DNA of 64,000 nucleotides. It comes from Stutzerimonas azotifigens DSM 17556 (GTDB lineage: Bacteria > Pseudomonadota > Gammaproteobacteria > Pseudomonadales > Pseudomonadaceae). Below, one piece after another: positions 44,193 through 53,177 of this stretch. The translations under genes were made by a program, and so were the position numbers. The notes beneath the pieces were generated by a model, which had not been told where the DNA came from, did not search any database, and saw only the letters and a list, made by a program, of their open reading frames with translations. Location of the stretch: NCBI RefSeq assembly GCF_000425625.1, contig NZ_KE384408.1, positions 110,234 to 174,233 of the forward strand. Direction: 5' to 3'. Every line of letters starts with the position of its first letter. The stretch's first letter is position 1.

Positions 44193-45704
44193 CTACGGGG
44201 ACGCCGGTTCGGCGCTGAGCTCGAAGGCGATGCTCCAGTTCTGCAGCGGGTAGGGCTTGCCGACCCGTTCGGCGACGTTCTCGCTGCGCCACATGCCGGC
44301 CTCGGCGCGGTATTCGTAGACGGCATCGGCGACGGTGGGGTCGCTGTCGCGCAGGGCGCCGGCGCCGCCGGCGCGCTTGCCGGCGTAGACCACCCGCGGC
44401 GTGCCCACCAGCTCGCGCGACGCGGTCAGGCGGACCACGGTGTCGGCGGCCAGCTCCACCCTGGCCAGCGGCACCCGCCCGCGCTCGTCGTGCAGTTCGA
44501 AACCACGGTCGGGGATGTCGCGTGCCTGGTGGGCGATGTAGGGCTTGTCGAACGCCAGCGGCGGGTAGGGCACGTGGAAGTCCACCAGCACCTCGCGGCC
44601 GTCGTGGCTGGCGCCGAGCGGCGACAGCGGGCGCCAGCCGCGCCCCTCGACCACCACCCGGTGGTAGACCTTGCCGAGCATCTGGCCGAACCAGCGGTAG
44701 CCGTTGGAGGACAGGTGCGTGCCCTTGTCGGTGTAGGGATACACCGGCCCGACCAGGTACCAGTGCGGTTCCTCGTTGGCCAGTTCCCACTGGGCCATGC
44801 CGATCGCCAGCGAGTCCGGGTCCTTCGACGACTTGGCGTCGGTCTGGTAGCTGAGGAAGGCCGGCGCCTGGGGCTGGCCGGTGATCGCCGCGATGTCGGT
44901 GTTCAGGTCCTCGCGCAGCTTGCGCAGCCCGGCCTTGTAGCGCAGCTTGTCGTTCACCCCGCCGTTGACCTCGGCATAGTCGAACTCGCCCTGCAGCCAG
45001 AACAGCGCACTGACCGCGTAGCGGGTGTTTCCCGACTCGGCCAGCGCCCGGGCCTGCTGCACGGCCTGGATCACCCGCTGGTACTCGTCGGTGCCGCCGG
45101 TGTGCGACAGCTGCGCCAGCGAGCGCCCCGAGGTGGCCGCGTTGCTGGCGACGAACAGGTGCTGCGGGTCGGCGCTGGCGCCCTTGTCGCGCAGGTACAG
45201 CCGGCGGGCCATGTTCAGCGCGCCCACCTCCACCGACTCGCCCTCGTCCTGGGCATGCTCCTCGAATTCCGCGGTCTGCTCGTCGCCGAGCAGCACCTTG
45301 GCGTCGGCCTTGGCCTGCACCACGGCGCGCAGCGGCTTGAACGCGGCCTCGCCGACCGGCACGAAGCGCGGGCCGCTGTAGGTCGCCGAGCGGGTCGCCT
45401 CGCCGAGCATCAGGTTGTCGTAGCCCGGCTCCCGGGACAGCGCCGGCCAGCCTTCGGCGGCCGAAGCCAGCGACTGGCCGAAGGTGATGATGTGGTTGTA
45501 GTGCGCCGTCGGCGGGGCCGGTGGCGAGTCCGACGGGCCCATGAGGCGCGCGCTCGCTTCCTTGTTGCGCGCATCCCGCGCGGCCAAGGCCTCGGCGCCG
45601 GTCGCTGCGAACGCAGGCTGCAGGGCGGCCAGCAGGGTGAGTGCGGCCAGGCTGGAAACGAGCGTGCCGCGGCGGGGGAATGTCCTGGTGCGAATGACCG
45701 TCAT
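44193..45704 (-). CDS. Secreted SGNH hydrolase / sialate O-acetylesterase-like
   Basis: A 503-residue exported protein with a signal peptide of about 35 residues (SSLAALTLLAALQPAFA ending the hydrophobic core). The SASA-type esterase blocks are the serine in ITFGQSLASAAEG (about residue 78), FWLQGEFDYAEVNGG (the WxQGE block) and the C-terminal histidine in KGTHLSSNGYRWFG. About 100 further residues form a beta-rich tail ending ENVAERVGKPYPLQNW. It probably removes acyl groups from a polysaccharide. ATG 45704 is chosen for the signal peptide. It has no visible link to purine genes and lies beside the tandem repeats. Confidence 0.8.
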   Translation of the reverse strand: MTVIRTRTFPRRGTLVSSLAALTLLAALQPAFAATGAEALAARDARNKEASARLMGPSDSPPAPPTAHYNHIITFGQSLASAAEGWPALSREPGYDNLMLGEATRSATYSGPRFVPVGEAAFKPLRAVVQAKADAKVLLGDEQTAEFEEHAQDEGESVEVGALNMARRLYLRDKGASADPQHLFVASNAATSGRSLAQLSHTGGTDEYQRVIQAVQQARALAESGNTRYAVSALFWLQGEFDYAEVNGGVNDKLRYKAGLRKLREDLNTDIAAITGQPQAPAFLSYQTDAKSSKDPDSLAIGMAQWELANEEPHWYLVGPVYPYTDKGTHLSSNGYRWFGQMLGKVYHRVVVEGRGWRPLSPLGASHDGREVLVDFHVPYPPLAFDKPYIAHQARDIPDRGFELHDERGRVPLARVELAADTVVRLTASRELVGTPRVVYAGKRAGGAGALRDSDPTVADAVYEYRAEAGMWRSENVAERVGKPYPLQNWSIAFELSAEPASP

Positions 45705-45806
45705 GCCGTCCTCGAGCTGGCGGGCCGGGCTGGCCCGAACGCCTTTTTCGAGGCCGACGAACGGCGCAAGTTCAGCCGGACGGCCGCCGCGAAGCGGCAT
45801 CGTCGC

Positions 45807-46316
45807 TCAGCGCGAGGCCCAGAACGCCCGCTGCATGGCCAGGGTTTCCTCGACCAGCTCGGGCACCGGGCCGATCAGTTCCACCGGCTTCTGGCAGTGG
45901 TCGAACACGTAGCGCGAGGGCACGCTCATGGTCGGGTTTTCCTCGTGGCTGCCGGTGGCTTCGAGCAGCTGGTGCTCGGTCATGCCGAACACCACGCGGC
46001 CGATGTTGGCCCAGTAGGCGGTGCCGGCGCACATGCAGCAGGGCTCGACCGCGGTGTAGAGCGTGCAGCCCCAGAGGAACTCCGGAGTGAAATTGGTCGC
46101 GGCGACCCGCGCCAGGGTGGACTCGGCGTGGTTCACCGTGTCGATGTTGCACTGCTCGAGCAGCACGGTTTCCTGGTCCGGGCCGACCAGCACGGCGCCG
46201 AACGGATGGTGGCCGAGCTCCATGGCGCGGCGCGCCACCTCGTTGGAGCGGCGCAGGTGGCGGACGATCTGCTCGTGGGTCGGGATCAGGCCCTGGGGGG
46301 GAAGGCGGTCGGTCAT
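45807..46316 (-). CDS. Cytidine-deaminase-fold nucleobase deaminase
   Basis: A 169-residue zinc deaminase. The metal and proton-shuttle motifs are NHAESTLARVA (HAE) and VEPCCMCAGTAYWANIGRVV (PCxxC). The overall plan resembles the bacterial guanine deaminase/cytosine deaminase group, distinct from the amidohydrolase GuaD at 26571. Its start overlaps the iron-sulfur subunit gene by 4 bases (ATGA), so it is translated with the molybdenum hydroxylase. The pairing suggests a heterocycle is hydroxylated and deaminated in succession. Substrate unknown: guanine-like, cytosine-like or pterin-like rings fit. Confidence 0.85.
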   Translation of the reverse strand: MTDRLPPQGLIPTHEQIVRHLRRSNEVARRAMELGHHPFGAVLVGPDQETVLLEQCNIDTVNHAESTLARVAATNFTPEFLWGCTLYTAVEPCCMCAGTAYWANIGRVVFGMTEHQLLEATGSHEENPTMSVPSRYVFDHCQKPVELIGPVPELVEETLAMQRAFWASR

Positions 46317-46819
46317 GCTGGATCTCCGCAAGGACGGATGGGCGTGGCGGCCGAGCCCTCGGCCGGTTCGAACAGGCGCTCGATGGCGCGACGGATGCCG
46401 CCGTAGCCGGTGCAGCGGCACAGGTTGGCGCTGGCCAGTTCGCGCGCGGCCGGGGCGTCCGGCGGCTCGGGCAACTGATGCAGGTGCGCCAGGGTCATCA
46501 CCATGCCCGGGGTGCAGTAGCCGCACTGCAGCCCGCCGCCTTCGGCGAGGGCGTCGCGCACCGGCTGCGAGGCCGGGTCCCGGCAGACCGCTTCGTAGGT
46601 ACGCACCGAGCGCCCGTGGATCCGCAGCGCGAGCAGCAGGCAGGCGTTCGCCGGGGCGTCGTCGAGCCAGATCATGCAGGCGCCGCAGCGGCCGATGGCG
46701 CAGCCGGGCTTGGCCGCGGTCAGGCCGAAGTCCTCGCGCAGGATGTCCAGCAGGCGCCGGTCGGCCGGGCAACGCAGCCGCACCGGCTCGCCGTTGAGAT
46801 GGAATTCGATATCGATCAT
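46313..46819 (-). CDS. Molybdenum hydroxylase, 2Fe-2S subunit (second system)
   Basis: A 168-residue electron-transfer subunit. First cluster CAIGRCGACMIW, second cluster CGYCTPGMVMTLAH with CRCTGYGGIRRAIE. It is the small subunit of a three-part enzyme (iron-sulfur, FAD, molybdenum) like E. coli XdhABC or caffeine dehydrogenase, unlike the fused XdhA at 31344. It overlaps its neighbours on both sides by 4 bases. Confidence 0.95.
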   Translation of the reverse strand: MIDIEFHLNGEPVRLRCPADRRLLDILREDFGLTAAKPGCAIGRCGACMIWLDDAPANACLLLALRIHGRSVRTYEAVCRDPASQPVRDALAEGGGLQCGYCTPGMVMTLAHLHQLPEPPDAPAARELASANLCRCTGYGGIRRAIERLFEPAEGSAATPIRPCGDPA

Positions 46820-49059
46820 GGCTGACGCTCCAGGTGGTCGAGTACCCGTTCGGCGCTCACCGGCAGCTGTCTCACCGGCATCTGCAGGGCCTCGGCGATG
46901 GCGTTGGCCACCGCCGGGGCGCCAATGTTGACGCCGATCTCGCCGACGCCGCGCGGGCCGATCTCGTCGCCTTCGGGGACCTCCTCGATGGCGATGACCT
47001 CGATCTGCGGGGCGTCCAGCAGGGTGGGCACGAAGTAGCCGTCGAGGTTGCGCGCCAGGTAGCGGCCCTCGCGCATCGGCAGCTCTTCCAGGGTGGCCAT
47101 GCCCTGGCCCATCAGCAGGCCGCCCTCGAGCTGGCCGAGGTAGCCCAGCGGGCTGACCACCGGGCCCAGCGCGCCGGCGTTGCTCAATCGCAGCACCTGC
47201 ACCTGGCCGGTCCAGCGGTCGACGCGCACGTGGGCGACGGCGGCGCAGGCACCGAACACGAAGTGCGCGATGGGGTTGTCGCTCGGGGTGACTTCGCCGG
47301 CGAAGGCGCAGCGCTCGACCGGCAACTGGTCGGCTTCGAGCGTCGCGGCCAATTCGGCGTAGTCCAGGCGCAGTTGTCCCTGGAGGTCGAGCAGGCCGTC
47401 GGCGCCGGGTTCGAGCCCGTCGTCCCCGACCAGCGCCTGCAGCCGCGCGCGCCAGGCGGGCGCGAGGCGCTGCAGCAACTGGTTGAGCACGGTCGTGCAG
47501 CGCGAGGCGGCGCTCGGCCCGGAGTCCACGCCGCTGGCCGAATCGCCGATCCGCGGACGGATGCGCGCCTCGTCGCAGCCGAGATGCCGCGCGCCGAGGA
47601 TGCGGATCACGTCCAGCAGGTTCTGGCCCATCTCGGTGAAGCTGGTGCGCACCTCGATGCAGCCGTCGGCGGCCAGCGCCACCTCCAGGCCGGCGCCGTT
47701 GGGCCCGGCCTTGCTGAAACCGTCGCTGCGCTGGACCAGCGCCATGCCGACGCCGTGCAGCCAGCGGCCGTCCTGCCAGCGCCGCGGCCCCTGCCAGAGC
47801 GGGTGCTGGCGAATCTGCTCGAGTGCCAGCCGCGGGCCATCGAACGGCGCCACCACCTGGCCGAGCGGCCCCCGGTCATTCAAGTCAGAGAGGTTGCGTG
47901 CGCGGAATTCGTCCGGCGCGAGGCCCGCCAACGCGGCCAGTTCGTCCATCTGCCGCTCCAGGGCGAATTGCACTTGCACCGCGCCGAAGCCGCGGAAGGC
48001 CCCGGCGATGCCGTTGTTGGTGTAGGCCAGGCGGGCCTCGATGGACAGCGCCTGGTAGCGATAGGGGCCGCTGGCGTGCTCGACGGCGGCATCGAGGATT
48101 TCCGGCCCATGGGTCGCGTAGGCACCGGTGTCGGCGAGGATCTCCACCTGGCGGAACAGCAGCCGGCCCCCGGCGTCGCAGCCGCTCTTCATGCGGATGC
48201 GCATGGGGTGGCGCTTGACGCCCAGGTCCACCGACTCCTCGCGCGACAGCCGCAGGCGCACCGGGCGCCCGCTGTGCAGCGCCAGCAGCGCGGCGATCGG
48301 CTGGATGGTCAGTTCGTCCTTGCCGCCGTAGGAACCGCCGAGCGGGCCGTTGACCACCCGCACGCGCTCCTCGGGAAGGGCGAGGATGGCCGCCAGCGTC
48401 TGCCGCTGGCCGATGGGGTTCTGGGCGCCGAAATACAGCGTCAGGCCGCCCTGGCCGTCCGGCTCGGCGATGCCGCCCTCGGTCTCCAGGTAGGTCGGCA
48501 TCTGCCGTGGCGTGAGGAACTCGCCCTCGACGATGTGCTGGCTGGCGGCGATGGCCGCGGCCAGGTTGCCGTGCCGATGGGTTTCGCGGTGCAGCAGGTT
48601 GCTGTCGCCGTGCAGCGCGATGGCGTCGGGTGCCAGCGCCGCTTGCGGGTCGTCGATCAGTGGCAACGGCTGGTACTCGACGCGGATCGCCGCCAGCGCG
48701 GCGCGCGCCTGTTCCGGGGTCTCGGCGGCTACCGCGGCGATCGGGTCGCCGATGCAGCGCACGCGCTCGGCGCAGAACACCGGTCGGTCGACGTGGCGCA
48801 GCCCGAAGGCCTTGCATCCCGGCACGTCGTCGGCGGCGATCACGCAGTGCACGCCCGGCAGGGCGCGCGCGGCCGACAGGTCCAGCGAGAGGATGCGCGC
48901 ATGCGGGTGTGGGCTGCCGAGGATGGCGCCGAACAGCTGCTCGGGATGCTGCCGGTCGGTGAGATAGGGCGCGCCGGCGAGCCGTTCGGCGGCGTCGGGA
49001 CGCGGGCGCATGCGGGCGACCAGCTGCGCATGCGAAAGCGGCGGGCGGGCATCCTTCAT
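46816..49059 (-). CDS. Molybdenum hydroxylase, catalytic subunit (second system)
   Basis: A 747-residue Moco-binding subunit. It has GGSYGGKDELTIQPIAALLA (the GGxFGGK-type loop with Ser-Tyr for Phe), GAFRGFGAVQVQFALERQMD, SFTEMGQNLLDVIRILG and the catalytic glutamate in GPRGVGEIGVNIGAPAVANA. The substrate-binding residues differ from the canonical XdhB here, so another heterocycle is likely. Subunit sizes (about 747, 260 and 168 residues) recall the three-part caffeine and E. coli-type xanthine dehydrogenases. It must use the XdhC at 27996 or another maturation factor. Confidence 0.93.
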   Translation of the reverse strand: MKDARPPLSHAQLVARMRPRPDAAERLAGAPYLTDRQHPEQLFGAILGSPHPHARILSLDLSAARALPGVHCVIAADDVPGCKAFGLRHVDRPVFCAERVRCIGDPIAAVAAETPEQARAALAAIRVEYQPLPLIDDPQAALAPDAIALHGDSNLLHRETHRHGNLAAAIAASQHIVEGEFLTPRQMPTYLETEGGIAEPDGQGGLTLYFGAQNPIGQRQTLAAILALPEERVRVVNGPLGGSYGGKDELTIQPIAALLALHSGRPVRLRLSREESVDLGVKRHPMRIRMKSGCDAGGRLLFRQVEILADTGAYATHGPEILDAAVEHASGPYRYQALSIEARLAYTNNGIAGAFRGFGAVQVQFALERQMDELAALAGLAPDEFRARNLSDLNDRGPLGQVVAPFDGPRLALEQIRQHPLWQGPRRWQDGRWLHGVGMALVQRSDGFSKAGPNGAGLEVALAADGCIEVRTSFTEMGQNLLDVIRILGARHLGCDEARIRPRIGDSASGVDSGPSAASRCTTVLNQLLQRLAPAWRARLQALVGDDGLEPGADGLLDLQGQLRLDYAELAATLEADQLPVERCAFAGEVTPSDNPIAHFVFGACAAVAHVRVDRWTGQVQVLRLSNAGALGPVVSPLGYLGQLEGGLLMGQGMATLEELPMREGRYLARNLDGYFVPTLLDAPQIEVIAIEEVPEGDEIGPRGVGEIGVNIGAPAVANAIAEALQMPVRQLPVSAERVLDHLERQP

Positions 49060-49838
49060 GGCGCAGGCTCCTCTTCGCTCAGCCAGCCGGCCAGCAGGCG
49101 GGCGACGACGCGGGCGCGGTCGACGGCGTCGGGGAAATCGGCTTCGGCGGCGGCGCGCAGCTGCCGGTCGCCGAGCGTCAATGTCATCGGATCGCGCCCT
49201 TCCAGCCAGGCTTCGGTGTGCGCCAGGCGGCGGCCCGGCAGGCCGGCACCCACTGCCGCGGCACGGACGGAAACGAGTTGGCCGCCGCCGTCGCGCTCGG
49301 CGAGCAGGCAGAGGGCGACCCGGCTGGGGCTGAAGGCCGCGCGCAGGCCGACCTTCTCGTAGCGGGCGAATGCGGCGGGCCGGCCGTCCAGCGTCACCGC
49401 CAGCAGCAGCGGGCGCGGCGTCAGCGCCAGGTATTCGGCCAGCGGCAGGCGGCGGCCATCGTCGAGGTGCGCCGTGGCACCCTGCGCCAGCAGCACCGCC
49501 AGGCAGTCGCCGAAGCCCCAGGCGAGGTTGCCGCCGAGCGTGGCCAGCTGGCGCACCGCGTAGCTGGCCAGCGTGCGGCAGGCCTCGGCGAGCAGCGGTG
49601 CCCGCGCCTGTACCAGCGGATGCGTGCGCAGCTGCTCGAGCGTGCAGCTGGCGGCCAGGCGCAGGCCGCCGGCCTCCAGCGGTTCGACGCTCGGCGGCGG
49701 CAGCAGGGCGAGTGCATCGACCAGCGGTGCCGGCGGACCGGCCTGGTCCCAGGCGAGCTGCACGGCGGTGCCTCCGGCGAGGTAGATGGCCTCGCCGCGC
49801 AGCACCGCCTGGTCGGTGGAAGAAGGTCGAGCGGCCAT
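49056..49838 (-). CDS. Molybdenum hydroxylase, FAD subunit (second system)
   Basis: A 260-residue flavin subunit of the CoxM/XdhB-type FAD_binding_5 family. The FAD pyrophosphate loop is near the N terminus (YLAGGTAVQLAWDQ), with LATLGGNLAWGFGDCLAVLL the second FAD motif. A few family residues are altered: the usual NIxxxxPxGD loop reads NLAWGFGDC. It overlaps the molybdenum subunit gene by 4 bases and starts 1 base after the permease stop. Confidence 0.9.
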   Translation of the reverse strand: MAARPSSTDQAVLRGEAIYLAGGTAVQLAWDQAGPPAPLVDALALLPPPSVEPLEAGGLRLAASCTLEQLRTHPLVQARAPLLAEACRTLASYAVRQLATLGGNLAWGFGDCLAVLLAQGATAHLDDGRRLPLAEYLALTPRPLLLAVTLDGRPAAFARYEKVGLRAAFSPSRVALCLLAERDGGGQLVSVRAAAVGAGLPGRRLAHTEAWLEGRDPMTLTLGDRQLRAAAEADFPDAVDRARVVARLLAGWLSEEEPAP

Positions 49839-49839
49839 G

Positions 49840-50601
49840 TCAGCGATCCAGCCCCAGGCTCCAGGGGAACAGGCGGCGGTGCAGCCAGACGATCAGGCCG
49901 TAGAGCACCAGGCTGCAGCTGACCAGGATCGCCAGCGCGCCGAAGGCCACCGGCACCTTGAACGAGGAGGTGGTGAACAGGATCAGGTAGCCCAGCCCTC
50001 TCTCGGCGGCGACGAACTCGGCCACCACCGCGCCGACGATGGCCAGGGTGATCGCCACCTTGAGCGCGCTGAAGATGTAGGGAATGGCGAAGGGCATGCG
50101 GATCTGCCAGTACTCGCGGCGGCGGCTGGCGCGCAGCGAACGCGACAGTTCGACCAGCTCCGGCGGCACCGAGGCCAGGCCGGTGGCGGTGGACACCACG
50201 ATCGGGAAGAAGGCGATCAGCGTGGTGATCACCACCCGCGGCAGCACGCCGGCGCCGAGCGTGACCACGATGATCGGCGCGATGGCGACGATCGGGGTGG
50301 ACTGGATCACCACCAGCCAGGGCATCAGCAGGCGCGCCAGCAGCGGCGAGCTGACGATGCCGATGGCCAGCGGCAGCGCCAGGCCGATGGCCACGGCGAA
50401 GCCCACCAGCGCGACGCTGAGCGTCGCCAGGGTGTGCTCCAGCCAGCGTCCGAGGCCGACGTCGCCGATCGCCGCGGCGATCACCGAGGGCGCCGGCAGC
50501 ACGTATTGCGGAATCTCCAGCAGCCGGCAGGCACCTTCCCAGGCGATCAGCACGACGAGGAAGGCGATCAGCGAGATGTAGCGGTTGAGCAGGGCTTTCA
50601 C
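49840..50601 (-). CDS. ABC importer permease, SsuC/TauC type
   Basis: A 253-residue inner membrane permease (BPD_transp_1) of the nitrate/sulfonate/taurine/thiamine-precursor group. Six segments, with the EAA loop SLRASRRREYWQIRMPFAIP followed by FSALKVAITLAIVGAVVAEF. I prefer GTG 50601, which has GGAG 8 bases upstream; GTG 50610, overlapping the ATPase stop, is also possible. It forms an importer with the next two genes upstream. Confidence 0.9.
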   Translation of the reverse strand: MKALLNRYISLIAFLVVLIAWEGACRLLEIPQYVLPAPSVIAAAIGDVGLGRWLEHTLATLSVALVGFAVAIGLALPLAIGIVSSPLLARLLMPWLVVIQSTPIVAIAPIIVVTLGAGVLPRVVITTLIAFFPIVVSTATGLASVPPELVELSRSLRASRRREYWQIRMPFAIPYIFSALKVAITLAIVGAVVAEFVAAERGLGYLILFTTSSFKVPVAFGALAILVSCSLVLYGLIVWLHRRLFPWSLGLDR

Positions 50602-50606
50602 GGGGT

Positions 50607-51380
50607 TCACTCCGGCCGGCGGCTGAAGACTTTGACGCGGATGTCGTTGGCGAGCTGGTTGAACAGCGGGTTGGAGAGCGTCTCCAGGGTCCGCGGTCGC
50701 GCCAGCGGCACCTCGATGATCTCGCTGACCCGGCCGGGCCGGGCGCTCATCACCACGATGCGGTCGGACAGCAGCAGCGCCTCCTGGATCGAGTGGGTGA
50801 CGAAGACCACCGTCTTCGGCCGCTCGTTCCAGATGCGCAGCAGCTCGAAACTCATCTCGTCGCGGGTGAGCGCGTCGAGGGCGGAAAAGGGCTCGTCCAT
50901 GAGCAGGATGTCCGGGTCGTGCAGCAGCGAGCGGGCGATCGCCACCCGCTGCTGCATGCCGCCGGAGAGTTCGTGCGGGCGCTTGTGGCCGAAGTCGGCC
51001 AGCCCGATCATCTCCAGCAGCTCGCGTGCGCGCTCGGCGTCCCGCGCGTCGACCCGGCCGTACTTGTGCTTCATCGGGAAGGTGATGTTGTCCAGCACCG
51101 ACAGCCACGGCAGCAGCGTCGGCTTCTGGAATACCATGCCGATCTCGTCGCGCGGCTCGGTCACCGGCAGCCCGTAGATCGAAACCTGGCCGCCGCTGGG
51201 CCGCAGCAGTCCCGCGATCAGCCGCAGGATGGTGGACTTGCCGCAGCCCGACGGGCCGATCACCGAGACGAATTCATGCTTGCGCAGACCCAGGTCCACG
51301 TTCTGCAGGGCGGTGACCGGGGTGCCGTCGCTCGAGACGAACGTCTGGGTGACGCCCGCCAGTTCGATCACAGGGTTCAT
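50607..51380 (-). CDS. ABC importer ATPase, SsuB/TauB type
   Basis: A 257-residue ATPase: Walker A GPSGCGKSTILRLIAG, Q-loop MVFQKPTLLPWLSVLDNITF, signature LSGGMQQRVAIARSLL, Walker B ILLMDEPFSALDAL and H-loop VTHSIQEALLLSDRI. The QKxxLLPW loop is typical of the NMT1/SsuA importer group. The gene is 11 bases after the binding protein gene and overlaps the start zone of the permease gene. Confidence 0.95.
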   Translation of the reverse strand: MNPVIELAGVTQTFVSSDGTPVTALQNVDLGLRKHEFVSVIGPSGCGKSTILRLIAGLLRPSGGQVSIYGLPVTEPRDEIGMVFQKPTLLPWLSVLDNITFPMKHKYGRVDARDAERARELLEMIGLADFGHKRPHELSGGMQQRVAIARSLLHDPDILLMDEPFSALDALTRDEMSFELLRIWNERPKTVVFVTHSIQEALLLSDRIVVMSARPGRVSEIIEVPLARPRTLETLSNPLFNQLANDIRVKVFSRRPE

Positions 51381-51391
51381 CTAGTTCAGGC

Positions 51392-52378
51392 TCACTTGTT
51401 CTGGAAGCTGCGGTCGACGATCGATTCGGGATCGACCTTGTCGCTCGGGTAACCCATGGAGCGGGCGACCCAGCTCCAGGTCGCGCCCAGCATCTCGGGG
51501 GTGAAGGCGCCGAGGCCGTCCTTCTGGCTGATCTCGTTGTCGACCAGCGGCGCGGAGGCGCGCATGTCGGCTTCCAGCGTGGCGACGTCGGCTTCCGGCA
51601 CCAGGGCCTTCTGGTGCTCGGCGGCCTTGGCCGGGTTGGCCAGGGAGAATTCCATGGCCTTCTTCGAGGCGCGCACGAAGCGCTCGACGACCTCCGGCTT
51701 CTTGTCGATCAGCGCCTGCGAGGCGAACAGCGACAGGCCGTAGCCGTTGAGGCCGTATTCCGACCAGGGGATCACCCGCAGCTCCTTGCCGGCCTGCTTG
51801 AGCACCGCGGCGTAGCCAGGGGCGACCGTGGTCCAGTTGATGGTGGCGTCGACGCGCCCCTGGGCGAGCATCGGCGCCATGGTGCTGGGGTCGGTCTTGA
51901 GCGTCTTGACCGCGTCCGGGTCGATGCCGTTGTCCTTCAGGAACACCGGCCAGATGGTGTTGGAAGAGGAGAAGGTGGGCATGGCCACGGTCTTGCCGAT
52001 GATCGATTCGAGGTCGGTGATCGGCCCGCCTTCGAGGGTGAAGAGCGCATCCGGCTGCTTGGAGTACACCGACATCACCGCCTTGACCGGCACGCCGCCC
52101 TCGGCCGCCGCCATCATCAGCGCGGACAGCCCGCCGGAGCCGACGTCGGCTGCGCCCGAGGCGATCTTGGTAATGGCATCGGCCGAACCGCGGCCGGGCA
52201 GGATGGTGACCTCCAGCCCCTCGGCGGCGTAGAAGCCCTCGCCGACGCCGGCGAAGACGAACGCCTTGTCGCCGCCGGTGGGCAGCCAGTCCAGCTGGAA
52301 GGTGAGTTTGTCGGCGGCTTGCGCATTGATCGCGCCGCAGGCGAGCAGCAGGGAAACCAGCAGGTGCTTTTTCTTCAT
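51392..52378 (-). CDS. ABC substrate-binding protein, NMT1/SsuA type
   Basis: A 328-residue periplasmic binding protein with a signal peptide of about 21 residues (HLLVSLLLACGAINAQAADK). The mature start KLTFQLDWLPTGGDKAFVFA and GVGEGFYAAEGLEVTILPGR are the NMT1/THI5-like fold signature. Proteins of this fold bind nitrate, sulfonates, pyrimidine precursors, riboflavin and other small molecules. The genes around it (oxygenase, molybdenum hydroxylase, deaminase) suggest a nitrogen heterocycle. GGAG precedes the ATG. Confidence 0.92.
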   Translation of the reverse strand: MKKKHLLVSLLLACGAINAQAADKLTFQLDWLPTGGDKAFVFAGVGEGFYAAEGLEVTILPGRGSADAITKIASGAADVGSGGLSALMMAAAEGGVPVKAVMSVYSKQPDALFTLEGGPITDLESIIGKTVAMPTFSSSNTIWPVFLKDNGIDPDAVKTLKTDPSTMAPMLAQGRVDATINWTTVAPGYAAVLKQAGKELRVIPWSEYGLNGYGLSLFASQALIDKKPEVVERFVRASKKAMEFSLANPAKAAEHQKALVPEADVATLEADMRASAPLVDNEISQKDGLGAFTPEMLGATWSWVARSMGYPSDKVDPESIVDRSFQNK

Positions 52379-52397
52379 GAAAACTCCAAAGGCTGTG

Positions 52398-53177
52398 TCA
52401 GAGGGGCAGGCGGGTTTCAAGGGCATCGCACAGCAACCGGGTGAGCAGCGCTGGCTGGGCGAGCTGCGGGACATGGCCGCAGTCTAGGGATAGGCGTTGG
52501 GCCCCCGGCGAGAGGGCCTGCATGCGGCGTTGCAAGGGCAGCGCCACGGAACGGTCGGCGAGCGCTTCGATATAGATTCGCGGCACCCGACCCCAGCGCT
52601 CGGGAGTCAGCTGCGCGACCAGCGCACGGCCGCTTTCGGCCTGCGGGCGCAGCAGGTTGGCGGCACGGTCGGCGGCGCCGGGCTCGCAGTCGTGCAGGAA
52701 GATGCGCAGCGCCGCATCCGGCGGCACGCTGCTGAACTCGCCATCCCAGCGCAGGTAGGGGCCGATGCCGGAGATGTCCAGCTCCGGCTGCTCCAGGCGG
52801 CAGCGCTGCATCAGTTCGGCGAAGCCCATGCCGCTGGGCAGCATCATGCCGGCGAGGTAGACCAGGCAGGCGATGCGCTCGGGAATCCGTTCGGCCACCG
52901 CCGAGGCGGTGACGCCGCCGCCGCTGTGGCCGAGCAGCACCACCGGTTCGTCGATGGCTTCGATGGTGCGCAGCAGATGCTCGACGTAGCTGTCCAGGCT
53001 GGCCGGTTCGGCGCGGCCCGGGCCCCAGCCGTTGCCCGGCAGGTCGACGGCATGGGGCTGCCAGCCGCGCGCCTGCAGGTGCGGCAGCCAGGCGTCGAAG
53101 GCCCAGCTGCCCTGCCAGGCGCCGTGGATCAGCACCAGATGGCGGGTCGTCATGCTTGTGGCCATCGGCGCGCTCAT
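52398..53177 (-). CDS. Alpha/beta hydrolase
   Basis: A 259-residue cytoplasmic hydrolase: oxyanion region LVLIHGAWQGSWAFDAWLPH, nucleophile elbow LGHSGGGVTASAVAER, an acidic residue in IYIEALADRSVALP and the histidine in SLDCGHVPQLAQP. It resembles small esterases and C-C hydrolases. ATG 53177 overlaps the oxygenase stop by 4 bases (ATGA), so coupling is likely; internal ATGs at 53165 and 53153 also exist. It could hydrolyse a ring-opened or esterified product of the neighbouring enzymes. Confidence 0.87.
   Translation of the reverse strand: MSAPMATSMTTRHLVLIHGAWQGSWAFDAWLPHLQARGWQPHAVDLPGNGWGPGRAEPASLDSYVEHLLRTIEAIDEPVVLLGHSGGGVTASAVAERIPERIACLVYLAGMMLPSGMGFAELMQRCRLEQPELDISGIGPYLRWDGEFSSVPPDAALRIFLHDCEPGAADRAANLLRPQAESGRALVAQLTPERWGRVPRIYIEALADRSVALPLQRRMQALSPGAQRLSLDCGHVPQLAQPALLTRLLCDALETRLPL

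Noticed and set aside
43331..44326. Frames of 190-330 codons crossing the tandem repeats
   Set aside because: The repeat periods keep frames open; the predicted peptides are simply repeated translations of palindromes with no start signals.
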